From the NCBI GenBank assembly GCA_934154515.1, contig CAKPGD010000047.1:1-8879 (forward strand): a DNA stretch of 8,879 nucleotides. The letters are read 5' to 3'. The position numbers and the translations under genes were made by a program. The DNA comes from an uncultured Clostridia bacterium. Lineage in GTDB: Bacteria; Bacillota; Clostridia; TANB77; CAG-508. Positions 1 through 5,305 of the stretch are shown one piece after another (within the stretch, counting starts at the first letter, position 1; every line of letters begins with the position of its first letter). Under the pieces are notes generated by a model. It was not told the origin of the DNA. It did no database searches and saw only the letters and a list, made by a program, of their open reading frames with translations.

Positions 1-3
1 GAT

Positions 4-954
4 ATGTATCAAAAAAGAAAAATTAGAGCAGAAAAGAAAAAAGATGATAGTCCAAAAAGTTTTCCATCAGTCGGAATCAACTGGTACCCAGGTCATATGG
101 CCAAAACAAAAAAACAAATAATAGAAGATTTAAAATTAATAGACGTAGTAATAGAAGTACTAGATGCAAGAATACCTCTTTCAAGCGTAAACCCAGATAT
201 AGAAAAATACATAAAAGACAAGAAAAAAGTAATAGCACTAAACAAAAGTGACTTAGCAGACGAAGCACAAAATAAAAAATGGGTAAACTATTTTAAAGAA
301 AAGGGTATAGTTGCAGTATTAGTAGACTCTAATTCAGGAAAAGGAACAGAAGAAGTAATAAGAAAAATAGAAAATACGTATGAAGAAGAAAGAAAACAAT
401 ATTCAGAAAAAGGAAGAAGAGGAAAATCAATAAGAGTATTGGTACTTGGAATTCCAAACGTAGGAAAATCATCATTTATAAATAGAATTACTAAAAAAAC
501 ATCAGCAACAGTAGGAAACAAGCCAGGTGTCACAAAACAAAAACAGTGGGTTAGAGTAAACGAAAATATAGAATTACTAGATACGCCAGGAGTATTATGG
601 CCAAAATTTGAAAATGAACAAGTAGCATTAAAATTAGCATATACAGGAACAATAAAAGACGACATACTAGACAAAGTAGAAGTAGCATACAACTTAGTAA
701 AATATTTGATAGAAAATGAACAAGAAAAAATAATAGAAAGATATAAAATAACTAAAGAAGAAATAGAACAAGAATTATCAAATGATGACAGAATGGAAAA
801 CGAAAACATATTAGAAATAATGTATAAAATAGGAAGAAAAAGAGGAGCAATAGTTTCAGGTGGACAAGTAGATGAAGCAAAAGTAGCTAATATTATTTTA
901 GATGATTTTAGAAGCGGTAAGCTCGGAAGAATAACATTAGAAAAACAAAGATAA
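4..954 (+). CDS. rbgA: Ribosome biogenesis GTPase RbgA (YlqF)
   Basis: Circularly permuted GTPase that acts late in 50S subunit assembly in Bacillota. The G motifs appear in the permuted order seen in this family: G4 NKSD (residues 80-83), then G1 GIPNVGKS (149-156), a G2-like threonine in the GVTKQ segment near 177, and G3 DTPG (193-196). The family hallmark WYPGHMAK lies at 27-34, and a helical C-terminal RNA-binding region follows about residue 205. The usual protein is about 280 residues and starts a few residues before that hallmark. Here about 24 lysine-rich residues precede it. No ribosome binding site is visible before the ATG at 4, and the frame is open to the left edge, so the true start may lie outside the window. 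It precedes mrnC by 41 bases, so the two are probably co-transcribed. Identity is secure; the start is not. Confidence 0.93.
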   Translation: MYQKRKIRAEKKKDDSPKSFPSVGINWYPGHMAKTKKQIIEDLKLIDVVIEVLDARIPLSSVNPDIEKYIKDKKKVIALNKSDLADEAQNKKWVNYFKEKGIVAVLVDSNSGKGTEEVIRKIENTYEEERKQYSEKGRRGKSIRVLVLGIPNVGKSSFINRITKKTSATVGNKPGVTKQKQWVRVNENIELLDTPGVLWPKFENEQVALKLAYTGTIKDDILDKVEVAYNLVKYLIENEQEKIIERYKITKEEIEQELSNDDRMENENILEIMYKIGRKRGAIVSGGQVDEAKVANIILDDFRSGKLGRITLEKQR

Positions 955-995
955 TAAAAGAATTAAAAAAAGAAAAGAGGAAAATTAAACATTAA

Positions 996-1403
996 ATGAA
1001 AGAATTAAATGAAATAATAGATAGAAACAAAAGTCTAGAAGAAGTGAAACTAATGAAACCATTGGTGTGGGCATATATAGGAGATAGTATATACGAAATA
1101 TTTATAAGAATGAATTTAGTAAATACAACAAACTTAGATCCACACAGACTACATATAGAATGTATAAAATACGTAAAGGCAAAGGCACAAGCAGAAAAAC
1201 TATTGAAAATAGAATCTTCACTAACAGAAGAAGAAAAAGATATAGTAAGAAGAGGAAGAAATGCACAAGCACATCATATTCCTAAAAATGCTGAACTTAT
1301 GGACTATAAATATGCAACAGCATTAGAAGCTTTAATAGGATACCTATATTTAACAAAGCAAGATGAAAGGTTAAAAGAAATATTAAATATGTGTCTAAAT
1401 TAA
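996..1403 (+). CDS. mrnC: Mini-ribonuclease III (23S rRNA maturation)
   Basis: Small RNase III-type endonuclease made of the catalytic domain only, with no double-stranded RNA-binding domain. In Bacillus the enzyme trims the ends of the 23S rRNA precursor. At 135 residues it has the family's normal size. The first conserved block, WAYIGDSIYE (25-34), contains the metal-binding aspartate D30. The family-typical segment RRGRNAQAHHIPKNA lies at 85-99. The second acidic site is E111 in ALEALIGYLYL (109-119). An AGAGG ribosome binding site lies at 976-980, about 15 bases before the ATG, which is rather long. It follows rbgA closely. In Bacilli this gene usually sits between cysS and rlmB, and neither is here. 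A promoter for the next unit begins directly after its stop codon. Confidence 0.92.
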   Translation: MKELNEIIDRNKSLEEVKLMKPLVWAYIGDSIYEIFIRMNLVNTTNLDPHRLHIECIKYVKAKAQAEKLLKIESSLTEEEKDIVRRGRNAQAHHIPKNAELMDYKYATALEALIGYLYLTKQDERLKEILNMCLN

Positions 1404-1432
1404 TTGAATATTGAAGAAAAATATGGTATTAT
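1404..1432 (+). promoter_or_regulatory. Extended -10 sigma-A promoter for the small ORF-cdaA-truA unit
   Basis: A -35-like TTGAAT (1404-1409) is followed by exactly 17 bases and a -10-like TATTAT (1427-1432). A TGG triplet directly before the -10 gives an extended -10 element. Transcription would start near 1439, leaving about 32 bases before the small ORF. The element begins on the base after the mrnC stop codon. It fits a start of a new unit, although read-through from rbgA-mrnC is also possible because I see no terminator between them. Confidence 0.6.
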
Positions 1433-1470
1433 AAAAAAAGTAGAAATTTTAATTACAAAGGAGGAGAAAA

Positions 1471-1593
1471 ATGGCAAACAAAAACAAACCAGATGTAATG
1501 AAAATAGTAACAAGAATAATGGCAATAATACTTGCAACACTTATGGTGCTAAGCATAGCAGGAACATTAATATACTATCTATTTAATATGTAA
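1471..1593 (+). CDS. Small single-span membrane protein, 40 residues
   Basis: Forty-residue ORF with one of the best ribosome binding sites in the window: AAAGGAGGAG at 1457-1466, ending four bases before the ATG. The N-terminus is polar and basic (MANKNKPDVMK, then R15). One hydrophobic helix follows at about residues 16-38, and the protein ends in YYLFNM, so an inside-N, outside-C topology is likely. Codon use (ATA, GCA, ACA) matches its neighbours, supporting a real gene. It ends 17 bases before cdaA, is probably translated from the same message, and has its own promoter upstream. Its shape resembles short Bacillota membrane proteins such as the DUF4044 group, but I cannot assign it. A role beside the membrane enzyme CdaA is only an inference from position. 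Confidence 0.8.
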   Translation: MANKNKPDVMKIVTRIMAIILATLMVLSIAGTLIYYLFNM

Positions 1594-1610
1594 TAAAGGA
1601 AGGAAAATTT

Positions 1611-2552
1611 ATGAAAGATAATTTCTTTACAACAATAAATGATTTTTGGGAAATTAATATAGTAAATTATATACAAGAATTAAACAATAATCCATTTAGA
1701 ATAATATCATTAGTATTAGATATATCAATAGTTGTATACCTAATATATAAATTAGTAAGAGTGAGCAAAAATTCAAGAGTATGGCAATTAATAAAAGGAA
1801 TTGCATTTTTAATAATAATAACAGTAGTAAGTGGATGGCTTCATTTAGAAATAGTTCATTACCTATTAACGTCACTTATGACATATGGTGTAATAGCAAT
1901 GATAGTAATATTCCAACCAGAATTAAGAAGAGGTTTAGAACAACTAGGAACAAATAAATTTACAAAATTCTTTGGAATGGATAAAGATATAATAACAAAA
2001 ACAAAAGAAGATATTTATAAAATAGTAATTGCAGCAACAGAACTTGCAAAAACAAAAACAGGAGCATTAATTGTTATAGAAAGAGATATAAAAATCGGAG
2101 ATATAGCAGAAACAGGTGTAGAAATAAATAGCGAAATTTCACCACAATTACTAGTAAATATATTTGTGCCAAATACTCCACTTCATGACGGAGCAGTTAT
2201 TATAAGCAATAATAAAATAAAAGCAGCAGCATGCATACTTCCTCTTGCAAATGACAAACAAATAGCAAAAGAGTTAGGAACAAGACATAGAGCAGCAATA
2301 GGAATATCAAAAGAAACAGATAGTATAGCAGTTGTAGTATCAGAAGAAACAGGAAAAATTTCAATTGCAAAAGATGGAACTTTAATAGCAGATGTTAATG
2401 ATGAAGTACTAAAAAAAGTATTAATAAAAAATATAGTAACTAATAGATTAGTTGATGAAGACAAAATAAAAAAAGATAGATTTAAAAATTTAAAATTAAA
2501 AATAAAAAAGAACAAAAAAACAAAAAAAGAACAAGAGAAAGAAAACAGTTAA
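1611..2552 (+). CDS. cdaA: Membrane-bound diadenylate cyclase CdaA (c-di-AMP synthase)
   Basis: Condenses two ATP into cyclic di-AMP, the second messenger that controls potassium and osmolyte balance and wall homeostasis in Bacillota. Three membrane helices lie near residues 29-47, 60-77 and 82-101, followed by the FQPELRRGLEQLG linker (101-113). The DAC domain runs from about 130 to 280. Both catalytic motifs are intact: DGA at 193-195 within PLHDGAVII, and RHR at 225-227 within GTRHRAAIG. The ribosome binding site AAGGAAGGA (1596-1604) lies six bases before the ATG. At 313 residues it is about 40 longer than the Bacillus enzyme, mostly through a lysine-rich tail (about 286-313) that may bind nucleic acid or membrane. 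The usual downstream genes cdaR and glmM are absent; truA follows instead. Confidence 0.95.
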   Translation: MKDNFFTTINDFWEINIVNYIQELNNNPFRIISLVLDISIVVYLIYKLVRVSKNSRVWQLIKGIAFLIIITVVSGWLHLEIVHYLLTSLMTYGVIAMIVIFQPELRRGLEQLGTNKFTKFFGMDKDIITKTKEDIYKIVIAATELAKTKTGALIVIERDIKIGDIAETGVEINSEISPQLLVNIFVPNTPLHDGAVIISNNKIKAAACILPLANDKQIAKELGTRHRAAIGISKETDSIAVVVSEETGKISIAKDGTLIADVNDEVLKKVLIKNIVTNRLVDEDKIKKDRFKNLKLKIKKNKKTKKEQEKENS

Positions 2553-2584
2553 GAAAAAAATAATTAAATAAAAGCAAAATAAAA

Positions 2585-2608
2585 GAGTCAGAAATGTATT
2601 TCTGGCTC
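2585..2608 (+). terminator. Hairpin between cdaA and truA
   Basis: Ten-base stem, GAGTCAGAAA (2585-2594) with TTTCTGGCTC (2599-2608), containing one G-U pair and a TGTA tetraloop. No U-run follows: the next bases are AAGTTATT, then the truA ribosome binding site AGGAG at 2617. It is therefore a weak or partial terminator, an RNA-stability or processing element, or a structure that tunes access to the truA start. No promoter is visible between it and truA. Confidence 0.5.
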
Positions 2609-2627
2609 AAGTTATTAGGAGAAGTAA

Positions 2628-3368
2628 ATGAGAAATATAAAATTAACAATAGAATATGATGGAAAAGACTTCAATGGCTGGCAAAAGCAGCCAAATAAAT
2701 TAAATATTCAAGGAGAAATAGAAAGAGCAATAAAAGAAATAACAGGAGAAGAAGTAGATTTAACCGCATCAGGAAGAACAGATGCAGGAGTACATGCATT
2801 TGCACAAATTGCTAATTTTAAAACAAATTCTACGATAGAAGCGGAAAAATTTGCAATAGCAATAAATACAAAAGTAAAAAAATCTATAAGAATACAAAAG
2901 TCAGAAGAAGTAGAAGAAAGATTCCATAGCAGATATAACTGCAAACAAAAAACATATAGATATGTAATAAATAATAGTGAGCAAGGTTCAGCAATATATA
3001 GAAATTTGGAATATTATGTGCCACAAAAACTAGACGTAGAAGCTATGAAAAAAGCAATAAAATATTTTGAAGGAGAACACGACTTTAAAGGTTTTAAAGC
3101 AAGTGGAACAAGTAGCAAAAGTAGTGTAAGAACCATATACAAAACAGAAATAAAAAAAGAAGGAGAAAGGATATTAATAGAACTTACAGGAAATGGCTTT
3201 TTATATAACATGGTAAGAATAATATCAGGAACTCTTGTAGATGTAGGACTTGGAAAAATAAAACCTGAAGATATACCAGAAATAATAAAGTCAAAAGATA
3301 GAACAAAAGCAGGAAAAACGCTCCCACCATATGGATTATACTTAGTAAAAGTAGAATACGAAAATTAA
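2628..3368 (+). CDS. truA: tRNA pseudouridine synthase A
   Basis: Converts uridines 38-40 of the tRNA anticodon stem-loop to pseudouridine in the cytosol. The length of 246 residues is normal for the bacterial enzyme. The start IKLTIEYDG..FNGWQKQP (4-22) is typical. The catalytic loop SGRTDAGVHA (48-57) contains the nucleophile D52. The second-half motifs GNGFLYNMVRIISGTL and AGKTLPPYGLYL are also present, so both pseudosymmetric halves are intact. The ribosome binding site AGGAG (2617-2621) lies six bases before the ATG. It is the last gene of the unit started at 1404-1432 and is followed directly by a strong hairpin. In many Bacillota truA sits near ribosomal protein genes and ecf transporter genes; that context is absent here. 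Confidence 0.95.
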   Translation: MRNIKLTIEYDGKDFNGWQKQPNKLNIQGEIERAIKEITGEEVDLTASGRTDAGVHAFAQIANFKTNSTIEAEKFAIAINTKVKKSIRIQKSEEVEERFHSRYNCKQKTYRYVINNSEQGSAIYRNLEYYVPQKLDVEAMKKAIKYFEGEHDFKGFKASGTSSKSSVRTIYKTEIKKEGERILIELTGNGFLYNMVRIISGTLVDVGLGKIKPEDIPEIIKSKDRTKAGKTLPPYGLYLVKVEYEN

Positions 3369-3404
3369 AATAAACAAGCACAAATTAATGTGCTTGTTTA
3401 TTTT
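3367..3404. terminator. Strong bidirectional terminator after truA
   Basis: A perfect 16-base stem pairs 3367-3382 with 3389-3404 around a six-base AATTAA loop. The core is AAACAAGCACA with TGTGCTTGTTT. A-rich on its left arm and ending in TTTATTTT on the right, it can terminate transcription from either side. It starts at the last two bases of the truA stop codon and closes the small ORF-cdaA-truA unit. Confidence 0.85.
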
Positions 3405-3483
3405 AAAAGAATCAAATTGTAACCAACCAAAAAAGAAAATCATATTATATAGTAGAAATTAAATATGTATGAGGAAAAATTAG

Positions 3484-3509
3484 ATTGAAATAATTATAAT
3501 TTTTTCAAT
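3484..3509. promoter_or_regulatory. A+T-rich palindrome with an embedded TATAAT, possible operator/-10
   Basis: Twenty-six bases form a palindrome centred between 3496 and 3497: ATTGAAA and TTTCAAT arms, then an inner AATTATAATT, with a single T:T mismatch on each side of the core. The inner part includes TATAAT at 3495-3500, a perfect -10 sequence, but no good -35 lies 16-18 bases upstream. It sits 45 bases before the next gene start. It could be a repressor site over a -10 element, or a chance product of A+T richness. Confidence 0.3.
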
Positions 3510-3553
3510 TTATATGTACCTTTTTGCAAATAAAGAAAGGAATGAAATTTAAA

Positions 3554-4006
3554 ATGAATATAATATTATTATTTTTTGCACTTCCAATTGCCACAATAAT
3601 ACTTGCAATTGTATTAGAAAAAATACTAAGATGTCCAATACTTACAGCATTAACATTTTTTGCAATATACTTAATAGTAACATTTGTAGCCTTTGACGCA
3701 ACATTTTTAGTATTTGCAATAGCGTATACAATACTAGCATTTATAGCTGCATATTTAGCAGAGCTATTCCTTAATAGATGCAACTGCCCATGCAGAAAAA
3801 ATCATTATTGCGATAATGATAATACAAACAATAATACCACTGTTAGATTATCAGACACACAAATACAAGAAATTGCAGTAAGAGTAGCAAACATTATGGA
3901 CAATAATAGCTGTAATTGTTGCAACTGTAATAACGATACAGCAACGGTAAATATAAGAAATCAAAATGGAGAAAGAACAACATGGTGTTGTAGAAGAAGG
4001 GCTTAG
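3554..4006 (+). CDS. Small membrane protein with cysteine-rich C-terminal tail
   Basis: Function not recognised. From the ATG at 3554 the protein has 150 residues. The first 73 are strongly hydrophobic, with about three membrane segments (roughly 1-22, 29-47 and 50-72), and resemble short membrane proteins of the YbeF/DUF2651 kind, a tentative comparison. The remaining half is soluble and unusual: CNCPC (76-80) with C86, an asparagine-rich stretch (87-95), a short amphipathic helix with VRLSDTQIQEIAVRVANIM (97-115), a second cluster CNCCNC (120-125), and CC at 145-146 followed by RRRA. Ten cysteines in the last 77 residues suggest metal binding or a cytosolic redox site. The ATG at 3554 was preferred because AAAGAAAGGA (3532-3541) lies 12 bases before it, whereas the ATG at 3542 abuts that site. 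The gene stands alone between two terminators. Confidence 0.75.
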   Translation: MNIILLFFALPIATIILAIVLEKILRCPILTALTFFAIYLIVTFVAFDATFLVFAIAYTILAFIAAYLAELFLNRCNCPCRKNHYCDNDNTNNNTTVRLSDTQIQEIAVRVANIMDNNSCNCCNCNNDTATVNIRNQNGERTTWCCRRRA

Positions 4007-4022
4007 CCTTTCTTCATTTTTT
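3993..4022 (+). terminator. Terminator overlapping the end of the cysteine-rich protein gene
   Basis: Ten-base stem, GAAGAAGGGC (3993-4002) with GCCTTTCTTC (4006-4015), with one G-U pair and a three-base TTA loop. It is followed by ATTTTTT (4016-4022). This is a standard intrinsic terminator. The left arm is the last coding part of the upstream gene (its RRRA codons), and the TAG stop codon falls at 4004-4006, across the loop and the first base of the right arm. Confidence 0.85.
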
Positions 4023-4044
4023 CCAAAATATAATATAAATTATG

Positions 4045-4073
4045 TTGACAAATAGCCTTATTTCAATTATAAT
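4045..4073 (+). promoter_or_regulatory. Consensus sigma-A promoter for the S1-domain gene
   Basis: TTGACA (4045-4050), a 17-base spacer and TATAAT (4068-4073) match the vegetative consensus at all twelve positions and the ideal spacing. Transcription should start near 4080, leaving an A-rich leader of about 54 bases. It lies directly after the preceding terminator, so this is a new unit, probably highly expressed, covering the S1-domain gene and perhaps typA beyond it. Confidence 0.9.
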
Positions 4074-4133
4074 AGGATAGTAAAAATATCGTAAATAAAT
4101 GCGATAAAATAAAAAAATAGTAAGGTGAAAAAT

Positions 4134-5234
4134 ATGAACGAAAATAACGAAAAATCTTTCGAAGAGCTATATGAAGAATCTTTAAAAGAAAATAAACTAG
4201 ATAGAACAGTTAAAGGAAAAATAATTTCAATAACATCAAAAGGAGAAATATTTGTAGACATAGGATATAAAGCAGATGGAATAATACCTAAGTCAGAATA
4301 TTCTTCAGACGAAAATGCAAATCCAAGAGATGAATTTAAAGTAGGAGATGAAATTACAGCAGACGTATTAAAACAAAATGATGGTCTTGGAAATGTGCTT
4401 CTTTCTTATAAAAGAGCAAAGCAAAGAGAAGGAAAAAAAGAATTAGAAGATAAAATAAATAAAAACGAAATATTTGAAGAAAAAGTAAAAGAAATAAATG
4501 ATAAAGGCATAGTAGTAGAATTATTAGGAAAAAGAGTATTTATACCATTATCTTTATCAGGAGTTCCACGAGGCGAAGATGTATCTAAACTAAATGGACA
4601 AGTAGTAAGATTTAGAATAACAGAATACGATGAAAAAACAAATAAAATAATAGGTTCAATAAGAAATGTATTAGACGAAGAAAAGAAAGCAAAACAAGAA
4701 AAATTCTGGAACGAAATAGAAGTAGGAAAAAAATACGAAGGAACTGTTGCAAGTATAAGTTCATATGGAGCATTTATAGACTTAGGAGCAGTACAAGGAT
4801 TACTTCATGTATCAGAACTATCTTGGGATAGAAATGCAGTAGTAAGTGATATCTTAAAAGAAGGTCAAAAAATAGAAGTAAGTATAAAAGAAGTAGATAA
4901 AGAAAATAAAAGATTAAAATTAGCTTATGGAGATAAAGGACCAAATCCTTGGAATGCAGTAGGTACAAAATATAATATAAACGATATTGTAAAAGTAAAA
5001 GTAGTAAAAATAATGCCATTTGGAGCGTTTGTAGAAATAGAACCAGGAATAGAAGGATTAGTGCATATTTCACAAATAGCAGAAAGAAAAATTTCAAAAC
5101 CAGAAGAAGTACTAAAAGTAGATGAATATGTAAATGCAAAAATAATAGAAATAGACAAAGAAAATCAAAGAATAGAGCTTTCTATAAAAGAACTTGAAGG
5201 AACTTCTAATGAATATAATGAGTTCACAAAATAA
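4134..5234 (+). CDS. S1 RNA-binding domain protein (ribosomal protein S1 homolog, four repeats)
   Basis: Binds single-stranded RNA through repeated S1/OB folds; in Bacillota such proteins (YpfD type) are linked to ribosomes or mRNA, but they are generally less central to initiation than E. coli S1. Four repeats are visible in 366 residues, at about 25-94, 112-176, 198-266 and 283-352. The last two are canonical (YGAFIDLG..QGLLHVSELSW and FGAFVEIEPGIEGLVHISQIAE); the second is degenerate. The first 22 residues are acidic and helical. The ATG at 4134 was chosen because AAGGTG (4122-4127) lies six bases upstream; a GTG at 4125 would overlap that site. In some Clostridia this domain set is fused to IspH, but here it stands alone. 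It has a consensus promoter upstream and a hairpin downstream before typA. Confidence 0.88.
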   Translation: MNENNEKSFEELYEESLKENKLDRTVKGKIISITSKGEIFVDIGYKADGIIPKSEYSSDENANPRDEFKVGDEITADVLKQNDGLGNVLLSYKRAKQREGKKELEDKINKNEIFEEKVKEINDKGIVVELLGKRVFIPLSLSGVPRGEDVSKLNGQVVRFRITEYDEKTNKIIGSIRNVLDEEKKAKQEKFWNEIEVGKKYEGTVASISSYGAFIDLGAVQGLLHVSELSWDRNAVVSDILKEGQKIEVSIKEVDKENKRLKLAYGDKGPNPWNAVGTKYNINDIVKVKVVKIMPFGAFVEIEPGIEGLVHISQIAERKISKPEEVLKVDEYVNAKIIEIDKENQRIELSIKELEGTSNEYNEFTK

Positions 5235-5246
5235 ATAAAAAAATTG

Positions 5247-5270
5247 GGGCGGTTATAAATCGCCCGTTTT
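5247..5270 (+). terminator. Terminator-like hairpin between the S1-domain gene and typA
   Basis: Eight-base stem, GGGCGGTT (5247-5254) with AATCGCCC (5258-5265), with one G-U pair and an ATA loop, then GTTTTAT. Its five consecutive G/C pairs stand out in this A+T-rich DNA, and an A-run precedes it. The U-run is short, so termination may be partial. That matters because typA starts only 36 bases later with no recognisable promoter in between. Confidence 0.7.
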
Positions 5271-5305
5271 ATAAAAAAAAATATATAAAGAGGGGTAATA
5301 AAAAA

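Noticed and set aside
288..809. Long - strand frame inside rbgA, serine- and phenylalanine-rich
   Set aside because: It is the reverse shadow of a clear GTPase gene; the composition comes from A-rich codons read backwards, with no start signal.
1404..1586. Sixty-residue + frame starting at a TTG after mrnC
   Set aside because: It has no ribosome binding site, its sequence is low-complexity Lys/Asn, and it is out of frame with the 40-residue ORF that has an excellent one and a clear membrane helix.
3417..3453. Possible TTGTAA/TATTAT promoter after the truA terminator
   Set aside because: The spacing is 20 bases, too long, and other pairings match the consensus poorly.
3524..3553. Upstream TTG and ATG starts for the cysteine-rich protein
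   Set aside because: The TTG at 3524 follows a pyrimidine run without a ribosome binding site, and the ATG at 3542 abuts the AAAGAAAGG stretch. The ATG at 3554 is correctly spaced.
4087..4106. Small inverted repeat TATCG/CGATA in the leader of the S1-domain gene
   Set aside because: Five pairs with a ten-base loop is too weak to propose as a regulatory structure.
4125..4133. GTG start for the S1-domain gene
   Set aside because: The GTG is part of the AAGGTG ribosome binding site that serves the ATG at 4134.
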